DNA from: Novosphingobium sp049354825
GTDB lineage: Bacteria; Pseudomonadota; Alphaproteobacteria; Sphingomonadales; Sphingomonadaceae
NCBI RefSeq assembly: GCF_049354825.1
Contig: NZ_CP186480.1
Coordinates: forward strand, 62,001 to 126,000
Length of the DNA stretch: 64,000 nucleotides
Direction of reading: 5' to 3'
Shown: positions 28,601 through 37,346 of the stretch, in pieces
Layout of the letters: every line of letters begins with the position of its first letter
Position numbering within the stretch: the first letter of the stretch is position 1
Made by a program: the position numbers and the translations under genes
The notes under the pieces: model-generated
Database searches by the model: none
Told to the model about the DNA's origin: nothing
Seen by the model: only the letters and a program-made list of their open reading frames with translations

Positions 28601-28921
28601 ATGGGTTTGTCGCTTCCCCACCTGCTGATCCTCGCCGTCGTGGTGCTGGTGCTGTTCGGCCGCGGCCGGATTTCCGAGATGATGGGCGATTTCGGCAAGG
28701 GCATCAAAAGCTTCAAGGAAGGCATGGCGGACGAGACGACCAACCGCCCGGTGACGCCGCCGCCAGCCCAGATCACGCCGCCGACGACTCCTCCGCCGGC
28801 GGCAGCCCCCGCTGCCGACGTGCCTCCGCCGGTGACGACGACGACGCCGACCGGAGAGGTCGTGCCCGGCGCGACGACCCCGACGACGGCCGGCACGCCG
28901 CCCACGCCCCCCCAGGCCTGA
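28601..28921 (+). CDS. tatA: Sec-independent translocase subunit TatA
   Basis: TatA forms the pore of the twin-arginine translocon for folded proteins. The 106-aa protein has a short N-terminal membrane helix (residues 4-19), FGRGRISEMMGDFGKGIKSFKEGM (hinge and amphipathic helix), then a Pro/Thr-rich tail of about 55 residues. The tail is longer than in E. coli TatA (89 aa total) and is low-complexity. It heads the tatABC operon, 70 bp after scpB. Confidence 0.95.
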   Translation: MGLSLPHLLILAVVVLVLFGRGRISEMMGDFGKGIKSFKEGMADETTNRPVTPPPAQITPPTTPPPAAAPAADVPPPVTTTTPTGEVVPGATTPTTAGTPPTPPQA

Positions 28922-28948
28922 CGCGCGTCGGCGCGAGGGCGCACCGCC

Positions 28949-29356
28949 ATGTTCGACATCGGCTGGGACGAGATGCTGTTCACGGTGATCGTCGCGATCG
29001 TCGTGATCGGTCCCAAGGACTTGCCCGCCGCGCTGCGCACGGCTGGGCGCTGGATCGGCAAGATCCGCCGCGTCTCCGGCCATTTCCGATCAGGCATAGA
29101 GACCATGATCCGCGAGGCCGAGCTCGAGGACATGGAGAAGAAGTGGCGCGAGCAGAACGAGGCGATCATGCGTACGCACCCGATGGCGGATGAGCCTTCG
29201 CCCGACGGCAGCCACCTGGCTGAGTCCGAGCCCATGCCTATGTCCGTGCCGATTCCTGAGTCCGTGACTGCAGCGGCGCCAGCAACTGCTGCCGAGGCGG
29301 CCGGGCACACGCCGGCGCCGCCGATCCCGGCCCCCGACGGCGAAGAAGCGCGCTGA
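28949..29356 (+). CDS. tatB: Sec-independent translocase subunit TatB
   Basis: TatB, with TatC, binds twin-arginine signal peptides. The 135-aa protein begins MFDIGWDEMLFTVIVAIVVI with the family's N-terminal Glu in the membrane helix, followed by GPKDLPAALRTAGRW and an amphipathic helix with EAELEDMEKKW, then a Pro/Ala/Glu-rich tail. It lies between tatA and tatC, the stop one base before the tatC ATG. Confidence 0.95.
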   Translation: MFDIGWDEMLFTVIVAIVVIGPKDLPAALRTAGRWIGKIRRVSGHFRSGIETMIREAELEDMEKKWREQNEAIMRTHPMADEPSPDGSHLAESEPMPMSVPIPESVTAAAPATAAEAAGHTPAPPIPAPDGEEAR

Positions 29357-29357
29357 C

Positions 29358-30155
29358 ATGGTCTTTCAGCTTCGCGACATCGACGAGACCCAGGCGCCGC
29401 TGCTCGACCACCTGATCGAGCTGCGCACCCGGTTGCTGCGCTGTATCGCCGCGCTGCTGGTGGCCTTTGCAGTCTGCTTCTATTTCGCCGACGATATCTT
29501 CGCCTTCCTGGTCCGCCCGCTGACCGAGGCGTTCCCGCCGGGGCAGGGGCGGCTGATCTACACCAAGCTTTACGAAGCGTTTTTCGTCGAACTGAAGGTG
29601 GCGATGTTCGCGGCGTTCTTCGTCAGCTTCCCGATCATCGCCAACCAGCTGTGGGCGTTCGTGGCACCCGGCCTTTACGCCAAGGAAAAGAAGGCGTTCC
29701 TGCCGTTCCTGGTCGCCACGCCGATCCTGTTCACCGCGGGCGCATCGCTGGCCTATTTCGTCGTCATGCCGACCGCGTTTCGCTGGATGCTCAACTTCCA
29801 GGGCATGAAGGGCGGGCTCAAGCTGGAAGCGCTGCCCGGCACCGGCGACTACCTCAGCCTGGTGATGCAGTTCATCCTCGCTTTCGGGGTCAGCTTCCTG
29901 CTGCCGGTCCTGCTGCTGCTGCTGAACCGCGCGGGGATCGTCACGCGCAAGCAGCTGGTCGGGCTGCGGCGCTACGCCATCGTCGTCATCACTGCGGTGG
30001 CGGCGGTGATCACCCCGCCCGACGTCGTGTCGCAGCTGATGCTGCTGGTGCCGATGATCCTGCTGTACGAAGGATCGCTGGCGATCATGTGGCTGGGCGA
30101 GCGCCGCGCCGCCAGGGACGCGGGCACCCCGGTAGCCCCCGCCGACACGCCCTGA
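29358..30155 (+). CDS. tatC: Sec-independent translocase subunit TatC
   Basis: TatC is the six-helix core of the Tat translocon and recognises the twin-arginine signal. The 265-aa protein begins with the cytoplasmic motif APLLDHLIELRTRLLRC and contains ELKVAMFAAFFVSFPII, APGLYAKEKKAFLPF, ALPGTGDYLSLVMQF and AVAAVITPPDVVSQ. A hydrophilic C-terminal tail follows. It converges on the amidohydrolase gene, with 4 bp between the stops. Confidence 0.97.
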   Translation: MVFQLRDIDETQAPLLDHLIELRTRLLRCIAALLVAFAVCFYFADDIFAFLVRPLTEAFPPGQGRLIYTKLYEAFFVELKVAMFAAFFVSFPIIANQLWAFVAPGLYAKEKKAFLPFLVATPILFTAGASLAYFVVMPTAFRWMLNFQGMKGGLKLEALPGTGDYLSLVMQFILAFGVSFLLPVLLLLLNRAGIVTRKQLVGLRRYAIVVITAVAAVITPPDVVSQLMLLVPMILLYEGSLAIMWLGERRAARDAGTPVAPADTP

Positions 30156-30159
30156 CGCG

Positions 30160-31821
30160 CTACTTCGCCGGCGCCTTGCTGGCGTCGTAGGCTACGCGGC
30201 CGCCGATCCACGTTTCCAGGACCTTCGTCGCCCTGATCTGCTCCGGCGTCGAAACCGACAGGTCGCGGTCGACGAAGACAAAATCGGCGCGCTGTCCCTT
30301 TTCGATGCGGCCGAAGTGATCCTCAGCAAACAGGCCCCAGGCGCCCTGGCTGGTGTAGGCGGCCAGCGCGGTCGGCAGGTCGACACGCTCCTGCGCTTGC
30401 CAGCCGCCGGCGGGCTGCCCGTCCGGACCCTGGCGGCTGATGGCGGCGGCGATCCCGGCAAACGGATCGGCAGCTTCCACCGGGACGTCCGAACCGAATA
30501 CAAGCTTGGCCCCGCCGCGCTTGAGCGAGGCCCAGGCATAAGCGCCGGCCAGCCGCTGCGGCCCCAGCCGCGACTCCGCCATCAGGCGGTCGGAAGTCTG
30601 GTGGACCGGCTGCATCGATGCGATCACGCCGATCCGGCCGAACCGCGCGATGTCCGCAGGATCGACGATCTGGGCATGCTCGATGCGCCAGCGGCGATCG
30701 CCCTTGTACGTCTGGGCCAGGTCCTCGAACGCGTCGAGCGCGGCGCCGTTGGCGGCATCACCGATGGCGTGCACCGCGATCTGGAAGTGATCGATAGCGG
30801 CGCGGCTCATCAGGTTCTTGAGCTGCGATTCGTTAAGCAGCCGGTTGCCCGTCTGGCCCGGCGCATCGCTGTATGGCGCCTTCAGCCAGGCCCCGCGCGA
30901 TCCCAGCGCCCCGTCGAGGTACAGCTTCAGCCCGTTCATCTTGAGCCGGTCGTCGTAAAGCCACTGGCTCGGCCCCGGGCCGCCGATCAGCACCATGTTG
31001 TCGACACCCAGCGCATAGCTGACGATCCGCACCTGCAGCCGCCCGCTGTCGCCGGCGCGGCGGAACGCCTGCCAGTCCTCGATCGACGTGCCCATGTCGG
31101 CGATCGCGGTCACGCCCTTGGCCAGCAGCAGCGCCTGCGCCTTGCCCAGCGCCAGGTCGCGGTCTTCCGGGCGGGGGGCGGGCTTGGCGTGGTCGAACAG
31201 GTCCTTGGCAGCATCGACGAACACGCCCGCGGGCTTGCCGCCCGGCAGGCGCTCGATGCGGCCGCCGGCGGGGTCTTTCGTGGCGGCGGTGATGCCGGCC
31301 TGCGCCATCGCGCGGCTGCTGGCCCAGGCGGCGTGGCCATCGGCGCGGTCGAGGTAGACCGCGCGATCGCCCACGGCGGCGTCGAGCTCGGCCGCGGTCG
31401 GATAGCGGCCCAGGCCCCAGGCTTCCTGGTTCCAGCCGCGCCCGATGATCCACGGACGGTCCGGATTGGCGCGCGAATAGGCGGCGATGCGGGTCAGCGC
31501 CTCGGCCAGGGTGTGCGTGTCGGACAAGTCCAGCGTCAGCGCGGCGATGCCCATCTCCATCACGTGGCCGTGCGAATCGATCAGCCCCGGCAGCACGAAG
31601 CGGCCCTTGCCGTCGATCGCGTAGGTGGTCTTCTTGGGTTTCTTGTCGCCGCGCGCGAAGACTTGCACGATCCGTCCGTCATCGCCGATCAGGACCGCGG
31701 CGAAGCGCTGAATGCGGCCTTCCCTGTCGGTGGTCATGCCGTCGACATTGTCGAGCAGGGTGTCGGCCAGTAGCGGGGCGGGCAGCGCAGCCAGCAGCGC
31801 GGCGGCAAGTACGCGGCGCAT
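30160..31821 (-). CDS. Exported amidohydrolase, YtcJ-like
   Basis: A 553-aa metal-dependent hydrolase of the amidohydrolase superfamily. A signal peptide (about 1-19, ending PAPLLA) predicts a periplasmic location. Metal and core motifs are PGLIDSHGHVMEMG, EHAQIVDPADIARFG, VIASMQPVHQTSD, FGSDVPVEAADPF and the terminal sandwich strands GQRADFVFVDRDL. YtcJ/NfdA-like enzymes hydrolyse N-substituted formamides, but the actual substrate cannot be told. Its ATG overlaps the stop of the upstream dehydrogenase gene (TGATG), so the two form an operon. Confidence 0.9.
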   Translation of the reverse strand: MRRVLAAALLAALPAPLLADTLLDNVDGMTTDREGRIQRFAAVLIGDDGRIVQVFARGDKKPKKTTYAIDGKGRFVLPGLIDSHGHVMEMGIAALTLDLSDTHTLAEALTRIAAYSRANPDRPWIIGRGWNQEAWGLGRYPTAAELDAAVGDRAVYLDRADGHAAWASSRAMAQAGITAATKDPAGGRIERLPGGKPAGVFVDAAKDLFDHAKPAPRPEDRDLALGKAQALLLAKGVTAIADMGTSIEDWQAFRRAGDSGRLQVRIVSYALGVDNMVLIGGPGPSQWLYDDRLKMNGLKLYLDGALGSRGAWLKAPYSDAPGQTGNRLLNESQLKNLMSRAAIDHFQIAVHAIGDAANGAALDAFEDLAQTYKGDRRWRIEHAQIVDPADIARFGRIGVIASMQPVHQTSDRLMAESRLGPQRLAGAYAWASLKRGGAKLVFGSDVPVEAADPFAGIAAAISRQGPDGQPAGGWQAQERVDLPTALAAYTSQGAWGLFAEDHFGRIEKGQRADFVFVDRDLSVSTPEQIRATKVLETWIGGRVAYDASKAPAK

Positions 31822-32738
31822 CAGGCGGTCCCCCGATCGCCGGATCGGCGGGGCAGGCGGCGGACCAGCGCGCTGGTGTCCTGGCGGCCGCCGCCGATGG
31901 CCTGGACCTCGGCATAGAACTGGTCGACCAGCGCGGTCACCGGCAGGGGCACGCCCAGTCCGCGCCCCTCGTCGAGCGCGAAGCCTAGGTCCTTGCGCAT
32001 CCAGTCGATCGCGAAACCGAAGTCGAACTCGTCGCGGGCCATCGTCGCCCAGCGGTTGTCCATCTGCCAGGATTGCGCCGCACCGCCGCCGATCGCCTCG
32101 ACCACGCGGTCAAGGTCGAGGTGGGCGGCCTGGGCAAAGCGCAGCGCCTCCGACAAGCCGCCGAGCACGCCGGCAATGCAGATCTGGTTGGCCATCTTGG
32201 CGGTCTGGCCGGCGCCGGCCTTGCCGACGTGGACGACGCGGCGGGCATAAGCCGCCATGACCGGGCGGGCGGACTCGACCGCGTCCTCGCGCCCGCCGCA
32301 CATCACCGTCAGCGTTCCAGCCTCGGCCCCGGCCTGCCCGCCGGTGACCGGGGCATCGACGCAGTGGACTTCGCGGTCGCGCGCCTCGACCGCGATCTGG
32401 CGCGCGATGCGGGCCGAGACCGTCGTGTGGTCGAGGAAGATCGCGCCTGGGCGGATGGTGGAAAAGGCGCCCTGTGGGGCCAGGACCACGTCGGCCAGGT
32501 CATCGTCGTTGCCGACGCAGGTGATGACGACGTCGGCCTCGCGCGCAGCTTCGGCGGGGGTCGCGGCGACCGCGGCGCCAAGTGCTGCATTCGCGCCGAG
32601 CCAGGCCTCGCGGCGGGCATCGCCGCGGTTGTAGACGGTCAGCGCGTGGCCGGCGGTGCCGAGGTGACGCGCGATCGCGCCGCCCATCACGCCAAGCCCG
32701 ATGCAGGCGACGCGAAGCGAGGGGGAAGTGGCTGTCAT
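31821..32738 (-). CDS. NAD(P)-dependent beta-hydroxyacid dehydrogenase (3-hydroxyisobutyrate dehydrogenase family)
   Basis: A 305-aa oxidoreductase. It has the N-terminal Rossmann motif CIGLGVMGGAIARHL, the substrate loop DAPVTGGQAGAEAGTLTVMCGG and the catalytic Lys in GKAGAGQTAKMANQI, followed by an all-helical C-terminal domain. Members oxidise 3-hydroxyisobutyrate, tartronate semialdehyde or 6-phosphogluconate-like acids. The DAPVTGG motif favours the hydroxyisobutyrate/glyoxylate-reductase side, but the substrate is open. It is the first gene of a two-gene operon with the exported amidohydrolase. Confidence 0.9.
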   Translation of the reverse strand: MTATSPSLRVACIGLGVMGGAIARHLGTAGHALTVYNRGDARREAWLGANAALGAAVAATPAEAAREADVVITCVGNDDDLADVVLAPQGAFSTIRPGAIFLDHTTVSARIARQIAVEARDREVHCVDAPVTGGQAGAEAGTLTVMCGGREDAVESARPVMAAYARRVVHVGKAGAGQTAKMANQICIAGVLGGLSEALRFAQAAHLDLDRVVEAIGGGAAQSWQMDNRWATMARDEFDFGFAIDWMRKDLGFALDEGRGLGVPLPVTALVDQFYAEVQAIGGGRQDTSALVRRLPRRSGDRGTA

Positions 32739-32834
32739 GGCGCTTCGTTTAGCCGCTTTGCGGCCAAGCGCCAGTGCGCTTCAACGGTCCCGGCGCGCTT
32801 GTCCGCGGCAGCCCGCGCCACTAGGAGGCCGGGC

Positions 32835-33209
32835 ATGACCCCGCCGATCACGACGCCGATGCGCCTGGCCCGGATCGCTTTCGTCCTCGCGTCGCTGTTC
32901 GCGCTGACGATGGCGCTGCTGCCGATGCCGCCGCGCACCCCGATCGACGGTTTCGGCGACAAGTTCGCGCATGTCACCGCCTTCGCGGTGATGACGGCTC
33001 TGGCGTCGCTGGGCTGGCCGCGCGCGGCGTCGTGGCGCCAACTCGCGGGGCTGTCGGCGTTCGGCGCGCTGATCGAGGTTTTGCAGGCGATCCCGGCGCT
33101 GCACCGCGACAGCCAGCTAAGCGACTGGATTGCAGACACCGCGGCGATCGCGGCGATCCTGGCGATCGCGCTGGTTGTCCGCGCGCGCCGCCGCTCCTTG
33201 GCAGAATAG
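32835..33209 (+). CDS. VanZ-like membrane protein
   Basis: A 124-aa integral membrane protein with four hydrophobic segments. The VanZ-like features are the first loop with LLPMPP, DKFAHVTAFAVMTALA and the helix GALIEVLQAIPALHRDSQLSDWIADTAA, where the Asp and Glu/Arg residues are family-typical. The biochemical function is not established. A near-perfect ribosome site (TAGGAGG, 32822-32828) lies 6 bases before the ATG. It is 23 bp upstream of the threonine ammonia-lyase gene. Confidence 0.85.
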   Translation: MTPPITTPMRLARIAFVLASLFALTMALLPMPPRTPIDGFGDKFAHVTAFAVMTALASLGWPRAASWRQLAGLSAFGALIEVLQAIPALHRDSQLSDWIADTAAIAAILAIALVVRARRRSLAE

Positions 33210-33232
33210 CGGCTTTGCCCTAGGCGCGGGCC

Positions 33233-34477
33233 ATGACCGCGACTTTGCCAGCCGACCAGCCGATCGAAGCCCTGACCCTTGCCGACGTGCGCGCCGCCGC
33301 CGAGCGCATAGCCGGCTCGGTCGTGCGCACGCCCACGCTCTACAGCCGCACGCTGAGCGCGATTACCGGCGCCGAGGTCTGGCTCAAGTTCGAGAACCTG
33401 CAGTTCACCGCTGCCTACAAGGAACGCGGCGCGCTCAACGCGCTGCTGCTGCTGCCGGAAGAGCGCCGGGCCCGCGGCGTGATCGCCGCTTCGGCAGGCA
33501 ACCACGCGCAGGGGCTGAGCTATCACGGTACGCGGCTGGGCGTGCCGGTGACCATCGTCATGCCGCGCACCACTCCGATCGTGAAAGTGATGCAGACCGA
33601 GCAGGTCGGCGGCAAGGTCGTCCTCCACGGCGAGACGTTCGACGATGCCCACGCGCACGCCTGCCAGCTGGAGCAGGAGCTGGGGCTTACGTTCGTCCAT
33701 CCCTTCGACGATCCTGATGTCGCCGCCGGGCAGGGCACAGTCGCGCTGGAGATGCTGGAGGACGCGCCCGAGATCGACATGCTGGCGATCCCGATCGGCG
33801 GCGGCGGCCTTGCCTCTGGCATGGGCACCGCGGCCCGCGCGCTCAAGCCGGGGATCGGCCTGATCGGCGTCGAAGCGCAGCTTTACCCCTCGCTTTACAA
33901 CCGGCTGAAGGGCACGCAGCTTCCTGCCGGCGGGGATACCCTGGCAGAAGGCATCGCGGTCAAGGAGCCGGGCACTTTCACGTCCAAGGTCCTGGCCAGG
34001 CTGCTCGACGACATCCTGCTGGTCAGCGAGGCGAGCCTGGAAAGCGCGGTGGCGCTGCTGCTCCAGATCGAGAAAACCGTGGTCGAAGGCGCCGGCTCGG
34101 CCGGGCTGGCGGCGATGCTGGCCTGGCCTGAGCAGTTCGCCGGGCGCAAGGTCGGCGTGGTGCTGTGCGGCGGCAACATCGATACCCGCCTGCTCGCCAA
34201 CGTGCTGCTGCGCGATCTCGCCCGTTCGGGCCGGCTGGCGCGGCTGCGGCTGACGCTGCAGGACCGCCCCGGCGCGCTGTTCAAGGTGATGCGCGAATTC
34301 GACCATCACCAGGTCAACATCATCGAGATCTACCACCAGCGGATCTTCACCACGCTGCCGGCCAAGGGCCTGATCACCGATATCGAATGCGAGGCCCGCG
34401 ACAAGGAACAGCTCGAGGCGCTGATGGAGAGCCTGCGCGCCAAGGGCTATGCGGTCGACCGGGTGGAGCTGAACTGA
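33233..34477 (+). CDS. ilvA: Threonine ammonia-lyase with ACT domain
   Basis: A PLP enzyme that deaminates threonine to 2-oxobutyrate, the entry to isoleucine synthesis, or degrades threonine. The 414-aa protein has the PLP Lys63 in FTAAYKERGALN, SAGNHAQGLSYHGT, the phosphate-binding GGGGLASGMG and a C-terminal ACT-type region (about 330-414: LQDRPGALFKVMREF…VNIIEIYH). It is the medium-length form with one ACT domain, so either a biosynthetic or a catabolic (TdcB-like) role is possible. Confidence 0.93.
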   Translation: MTATLPADQPIEALTLADVRAAAERIAGSVVRTPTLYSRTLSAITGAEVWLKFENLQFTAAYKERGALNALLLLPEERRARGVIAASAGNHAQGLSYHGTRLGVPVTIVMPRTTPIVKVMQTEQVGGKVVLHGETFDDAHAHACQLEQELGLTFVHPFDDPDVAAGQGTVALEMLEDAPEIDMLAIPIGGGGLASGMGTAARALKPGIGLIGVEAQLYPSLYNRLKGTQLPAGGDTLAEGIAVKEPGTFTSKVLARLLDDILLVSEASLESAVALLLQIEKTVVEGAGSAGLAAMLAWPEQFAGRKVGVVLCGGNIDTRLLANVLLRDLARSGRLARLRLTLQDRPGALFKVMREFDHHQVNIIEIYHQRIFTTLPAKGLITDIECEARDKEQLEALMESLRAKGYAVDRVELN

Positions 34478-34508
34478 AACGATCGCCGCGCCCGCGCGTT
34501 GGGCGGGC

Positions 34509-35294
34509 ATGACCGCAAACCGGGATTTCGCCGCACAGACCGTCGTCGTCACCGGCGGGGAATCGGGTATCGGCAAGGCTTGCGCGCTCGCGCTTGGCGC
34601 CGCCGGCGCCGATGTCGCGCTGACCTATTTCGCCGATAGCGTCGCGGGCGAGGACGTGGCCCAGACCATCCGCGGGGCGGGCGGCAAGGCGCTGGCCGTC
34701 CAGGCCGACGTCGGCAGCGAGACCGCGGTCGAGGCGCTGTTCGCTGCGGCGGAGCGGGCGTTTGGCCGCCCGGTCACGCTACTGGTCAACAGCGCCGGCC
34801 TCAACATGAAGAACATCCCCATCGCCGACATGACGCTGGACCGGTTCGACACGGTGATCCGCGCCGATCTGTACGGTCCGTTCCTGACTTGCCGCCGGTT
34901 CGTGCGCGGACTGGGCGAGGGGGGTAGGGGCCGGATCGTCAACATATCCTCGATCCACGAGCGGGCCCCGCGCGCCGGCGGGGCCGAGTACGACAGTGCC
35001 AAGGGCGGGCTGTCGCAGCTTACCGCAACGCTGGCGCTGGAGCTGGCGCCGCGCGGCATCGCGGTCAACGGCGTGGCGCCCGGCATGATCCTGACCCCGA
35101 TGAACCAGTCGGCGCTTGATCACCCGGACGAGCTCAAGGCCAAGGAAGCGGCGATTCCCTGGGGCCGCGCCGGCCGCGCCGACGAGGTGGCCGGCCTGGT
35201 ATCGTACCTGCTCTCGCCCGCTGCCGACTACATCACCGGCACGACGGTCACCATCGACGGTGCGCTGTCGCTGACCGTCGCGCTCGGCGCGTGA
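34509..35294 (+). CDS. SDR-family oxidoreductase, glucose 1-dehydrogenase-like
   Basis: A 261-aa classical SDR. It has VVTGGESGIGKACALAL for NAD(P) binding, LVNSAGLNMKNI, the catalytic Ser in NISSIHE and Tyr/Lys in YDSAKGG. The PGMILTPMN loop and the IDGALSL C-terminus resemble glucose 1-dehydrogenase-type SDRs. The substrate is not known, but the adjacent glycosidase-fold gene, whose GTG overlaps its stop, suggests a sugar-related role. Confidence 0.88.
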   Translation: MTANRDFAAQTVVVTGGESGIGKACALALGAAGADVALTYFADSVAGEDVAQTIRGAGGKALAVQADVGSETAVEALFAAAERAFGRPVTLLVNSAGLNMKNIPIADMTLDRFDTVIRADLYGPFLTCRRFVRGLGEGGRGRIVNISSIHERAPRAGGAEYDSAKGGLSQLTATLALELAPRGIAVNGVAPGMILTPMNQSALDHPDELKAKEAAIPWGRAGRADEVAGLVSYLLSPAADYITGTTVTIDGALSLTVALGA

Positions 35295-36217
35295 CCATCA
35301 CGGAAGGCCGCCCCATGCCCGACTACAGCATCATCCGCATCGACGACGTCGTGCTCGACAACGCGCAGCCCGACGGCTTGCTCGACGGGTTCGACCTGAT
35401 GAGCCCCTATGTCTGGACGGTCGGCGCCGAGGCCCGGTTGCTCGTGCGGGTGCTGCCCAATCCTCTAGGCCCCACCGATCCGACCGGGGTGATCTATTCG
35501 GGCACCTCGCTCGACTGGCTGCACTTCCGGATGAAACCGGAGCCCGCCATCGCCCCCGGCCCGTCGCCCGACGATGCCGGCGGGGTCGAGGACCCGACCG
35601 TGGTGATTTCCGAAAGCGACGAGTTGCTGGTCTATTACACCGGCGTCGACGCGGCGAGAAAACAAGGGTCGATGATGGTTGCGCGCGGCTGCAGCCTGAC
35701 CGACCTCAAGGAACAGCGCGTCGTCCTCAAGGCGCCCGAGGGCGAGGGCAACATCAAGGAAGCGACCATCGCCAAGGGCGCCGACGGGCGCTTCCGGCTA
35801 TTCTACGAATATGCCAGGGACAACGCGTCGCGCATCGGCATGGCGATCGGACGCACGCCGGACGGGCCCTGGGACGTGGTCGACGATCCGTTCGCCGTCC
35901 GTCCTGAATCGTGGGACAACTGGCACTTGTCGACCGGCCCGGTGGTGCAGATGCCCGGCAGCGACCCGGTGATGTTCTACAACGGCGCCACCGCCGACGC
36001 CCGCTGGCGGATCGGCTGGATCACCTTCGACGCCAATTTCGAACGCGTGACCGGCCGCGGCATCGAGCCGATGCTGGTGCCGCCACCGCCGGAGCACCGC
36101 GACGCCACCGACATCGCCTTTGCCGCTTCCTGCCTGGTGGAGGAGGATCGCATCTACCTCTATTACTCGTTGGAAGACCGCATCCTGCGCCGCGCCACCA
36201 TTCACCGCTACGCCTGA
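35291..36217 (+). CDS. Five-bladed beta-propeller glycosidase/phosphorylase (GH130-like)
   Basis: A 308-aa protein whose repeats look like the five-bladed propeller of GH130/GH43-type enzymes: IYSGTSLDWLHFRMKP, GGVEDPTVVISESDELLVYYTGVD, NIKEATIAKGADGRFRLFYEY, WHLSTGPVVQMP and DIAFAASCLVEEDRIYLYYSLED. GH130 enzymes phosphorolyse or hydrolyse beta-mannosides. The acidic EDPT and the late acidic blade fit, but specificity is open. There is no signal peptide, so it is cytoplasmic. The GTG start overlaps the preceding SDR stop (GTGA). Confidence 0.8.
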   Translation: MTITEGRPMPDYSIIRIDDVVLDNAQPDGLLDGFDLMSPYVWTVGAEARLLVRVLPNPLGPTDPTGVIYSGTSLDWLHFRMKPEPAIAPGPSPDDAGGVEDPTVVISESDELLVYYTGVDAARKQGSMMVARGCSLTDLKEQRVVLKAPEGEGNIKEATIAKGADGRFRLFYEYARDNASRIGMAIGRTPDGPWDVVDDPFAVRPESWDNWHLSTGPVVQMPGSDPVMFYNGATADARWRIGWITFDANFERVTGRGIEPMLVPPPPEHRDATDIAFAASCLVEEDRIYLYYSLEDRILRRATIHRYA

Positions 36218-36491
36218 CAGGCCTTCGCGAACTGTCAGCAGCCTGTCCCGCGCCGGGACGCAGCGCACCTGGCCGGGACCCCTGCCGCGCCGCGATCGTT
36301 ACCGCGACATGGGTGCAGACCCCTAGGGGTATGCCCCACTGTGCAAAATAACCGGTGGTTAACCTTTATTCGTGGTTAAAACGCTTTCAACGATCCCTGG
36401 CGGGATGCATAACGGCAAGGCTGCGGGCGCATGGTCCGCGGGCCAGGGCCAGCAGGCACGTCGCCTGCCTTCAGAAGGATCGCACTTTCCA
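36218..36491. other. Intergenic region upstream of bpt
   Basis: This gap of 274 bp holds no gene that I can support. It contains a hairpin GTCCCG-CGC-CGGGAC (36245-36259) just after the GH130-like gene, a 12-bp palindrome ACCCCTAGGGGT (36319-36330), and two GTGGTTAA direct repeats 17 bp apart (36355 and 36372) in the AT-rich part where a bpt promoter is likely. AGAAGGA precedes the bpt start. Confidence 0.5.
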
Positions 36492-37346
36492 GTGACGGCG
36501 GCGGTTCGTTTCCCCCGGTTCTTCGTGACAAGCCCGGCGCCGTGTCCCTATCTGCCGGGCCGGACCGAGCGAAAGGTCTTTACCGAACTCAAGGGCCCCC
36601 ATGCCGATGCGCTGAACGATGCGCTCGGCCGGATCGGCTTTCGCCGCAGCCAGACGGTTGCCTATCGCCCCTCGTGCATCGATTGCCAGGCCTGCGTCTC
36701 CGTCCGCGTCGCCGCCGAGGAATTCCGGCCTTCGACCGCACAGCGCCGCGCCCTGCGCGCGCACGACGATCTGATCGCCACCGAATGCCGCCCGTGGTCG
36801 ACGGCCGAGCAGTTCGACCTGCTGCGCCGCTACCTGGCCGCGCGCCATCCCGGCGGCGGCATGGCGACCATGGACGAGATCGATTACGCCGACATGGTGG
36901 AACACACGCCCGTGGACAGCTATGTCGTCGAATATCGGGAACCGGGCGACGGGATCGTGCCCGGCAAACTGGTCGGGGCGTGCCTGACCGATCGGCAGAA
37001 CGATGGCCTGTCGATGATCTACAGTTTCTACGATCCCGAACATGGCGTGCGGACGGGCCTTGGCAATTATATCATCCTCGACCACATCCGCCGCGCGGTC
37101 GCGGCCGGGCTCCCTTACGTCTACCTCGGCTACTGGGTCGAAGGCAGCCCGCGGATGCAGTACAAGGTCCGCTACCGCCCGCTCGAAAAGCTTGGCCGCG
37201 AAGGCTGGGTGCGGCTCAGCGCAGGGGAGCAGGACGCTCTCATCGCCGCCGCCGCCGAAGCGCGCCGTGCCGACGCGCTGCCGCTCGACGGCAGCGGCAA
37301 GGACGGCACCCCCGGCGGGCAGGGCCAGTACCACTTCCTCGATTGA
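36492..37346 (+). CDS. bpt: Aspartate/glutamate leucyltransferase (arginyltransferase-type)
   Basis: Bpt transfers leucine from Leu-tRNA to proteins with N-terminal Asp or Glu, marking them for ClpAP via ClpS (bacterial N-end rule). The 284-aa protein begins VRFPRFFVTSPAPCPYLPGRTERKVF with the conserved N-terminal Cys, has the CIDCQAC cluster, and the GNAT-like C-terminal part YSFYDPEHGVRTGLGNYIILDHI and YLGYWVEGSPRMQYK. The GTG at 36492 is chosen because the family's conserved N-terminus starts there and AGAAGGA lies about 11 bases upstream. Upstream in-frame sequence looks non-coding. Confidence 0.94.
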   Translation: MTAAVRFPRFFVTSPAPCPYLPGRTERKVFTELKGPHADALNDALGRIGFRRSQTVAYRPSCIDCQACVSVRVAAEEFRPSTAQRRALRAHDDLIATECRPWSTAEQFDLLRRYLAARHPGGGMATMDEIDYADMVEHTPVDSYVVEYREPGDGIVPGKLVGACLTDRQNDGLSMIYSFYDPEHGVRTGLGNYIILDHIRRAVAAGLPYVYLGYWVEGSPRMQYKVRYRPLEKLGREGWVRLSAGEQDALIAAAAEARRADALPLDGSGKDGTPGGQGQYHFLD

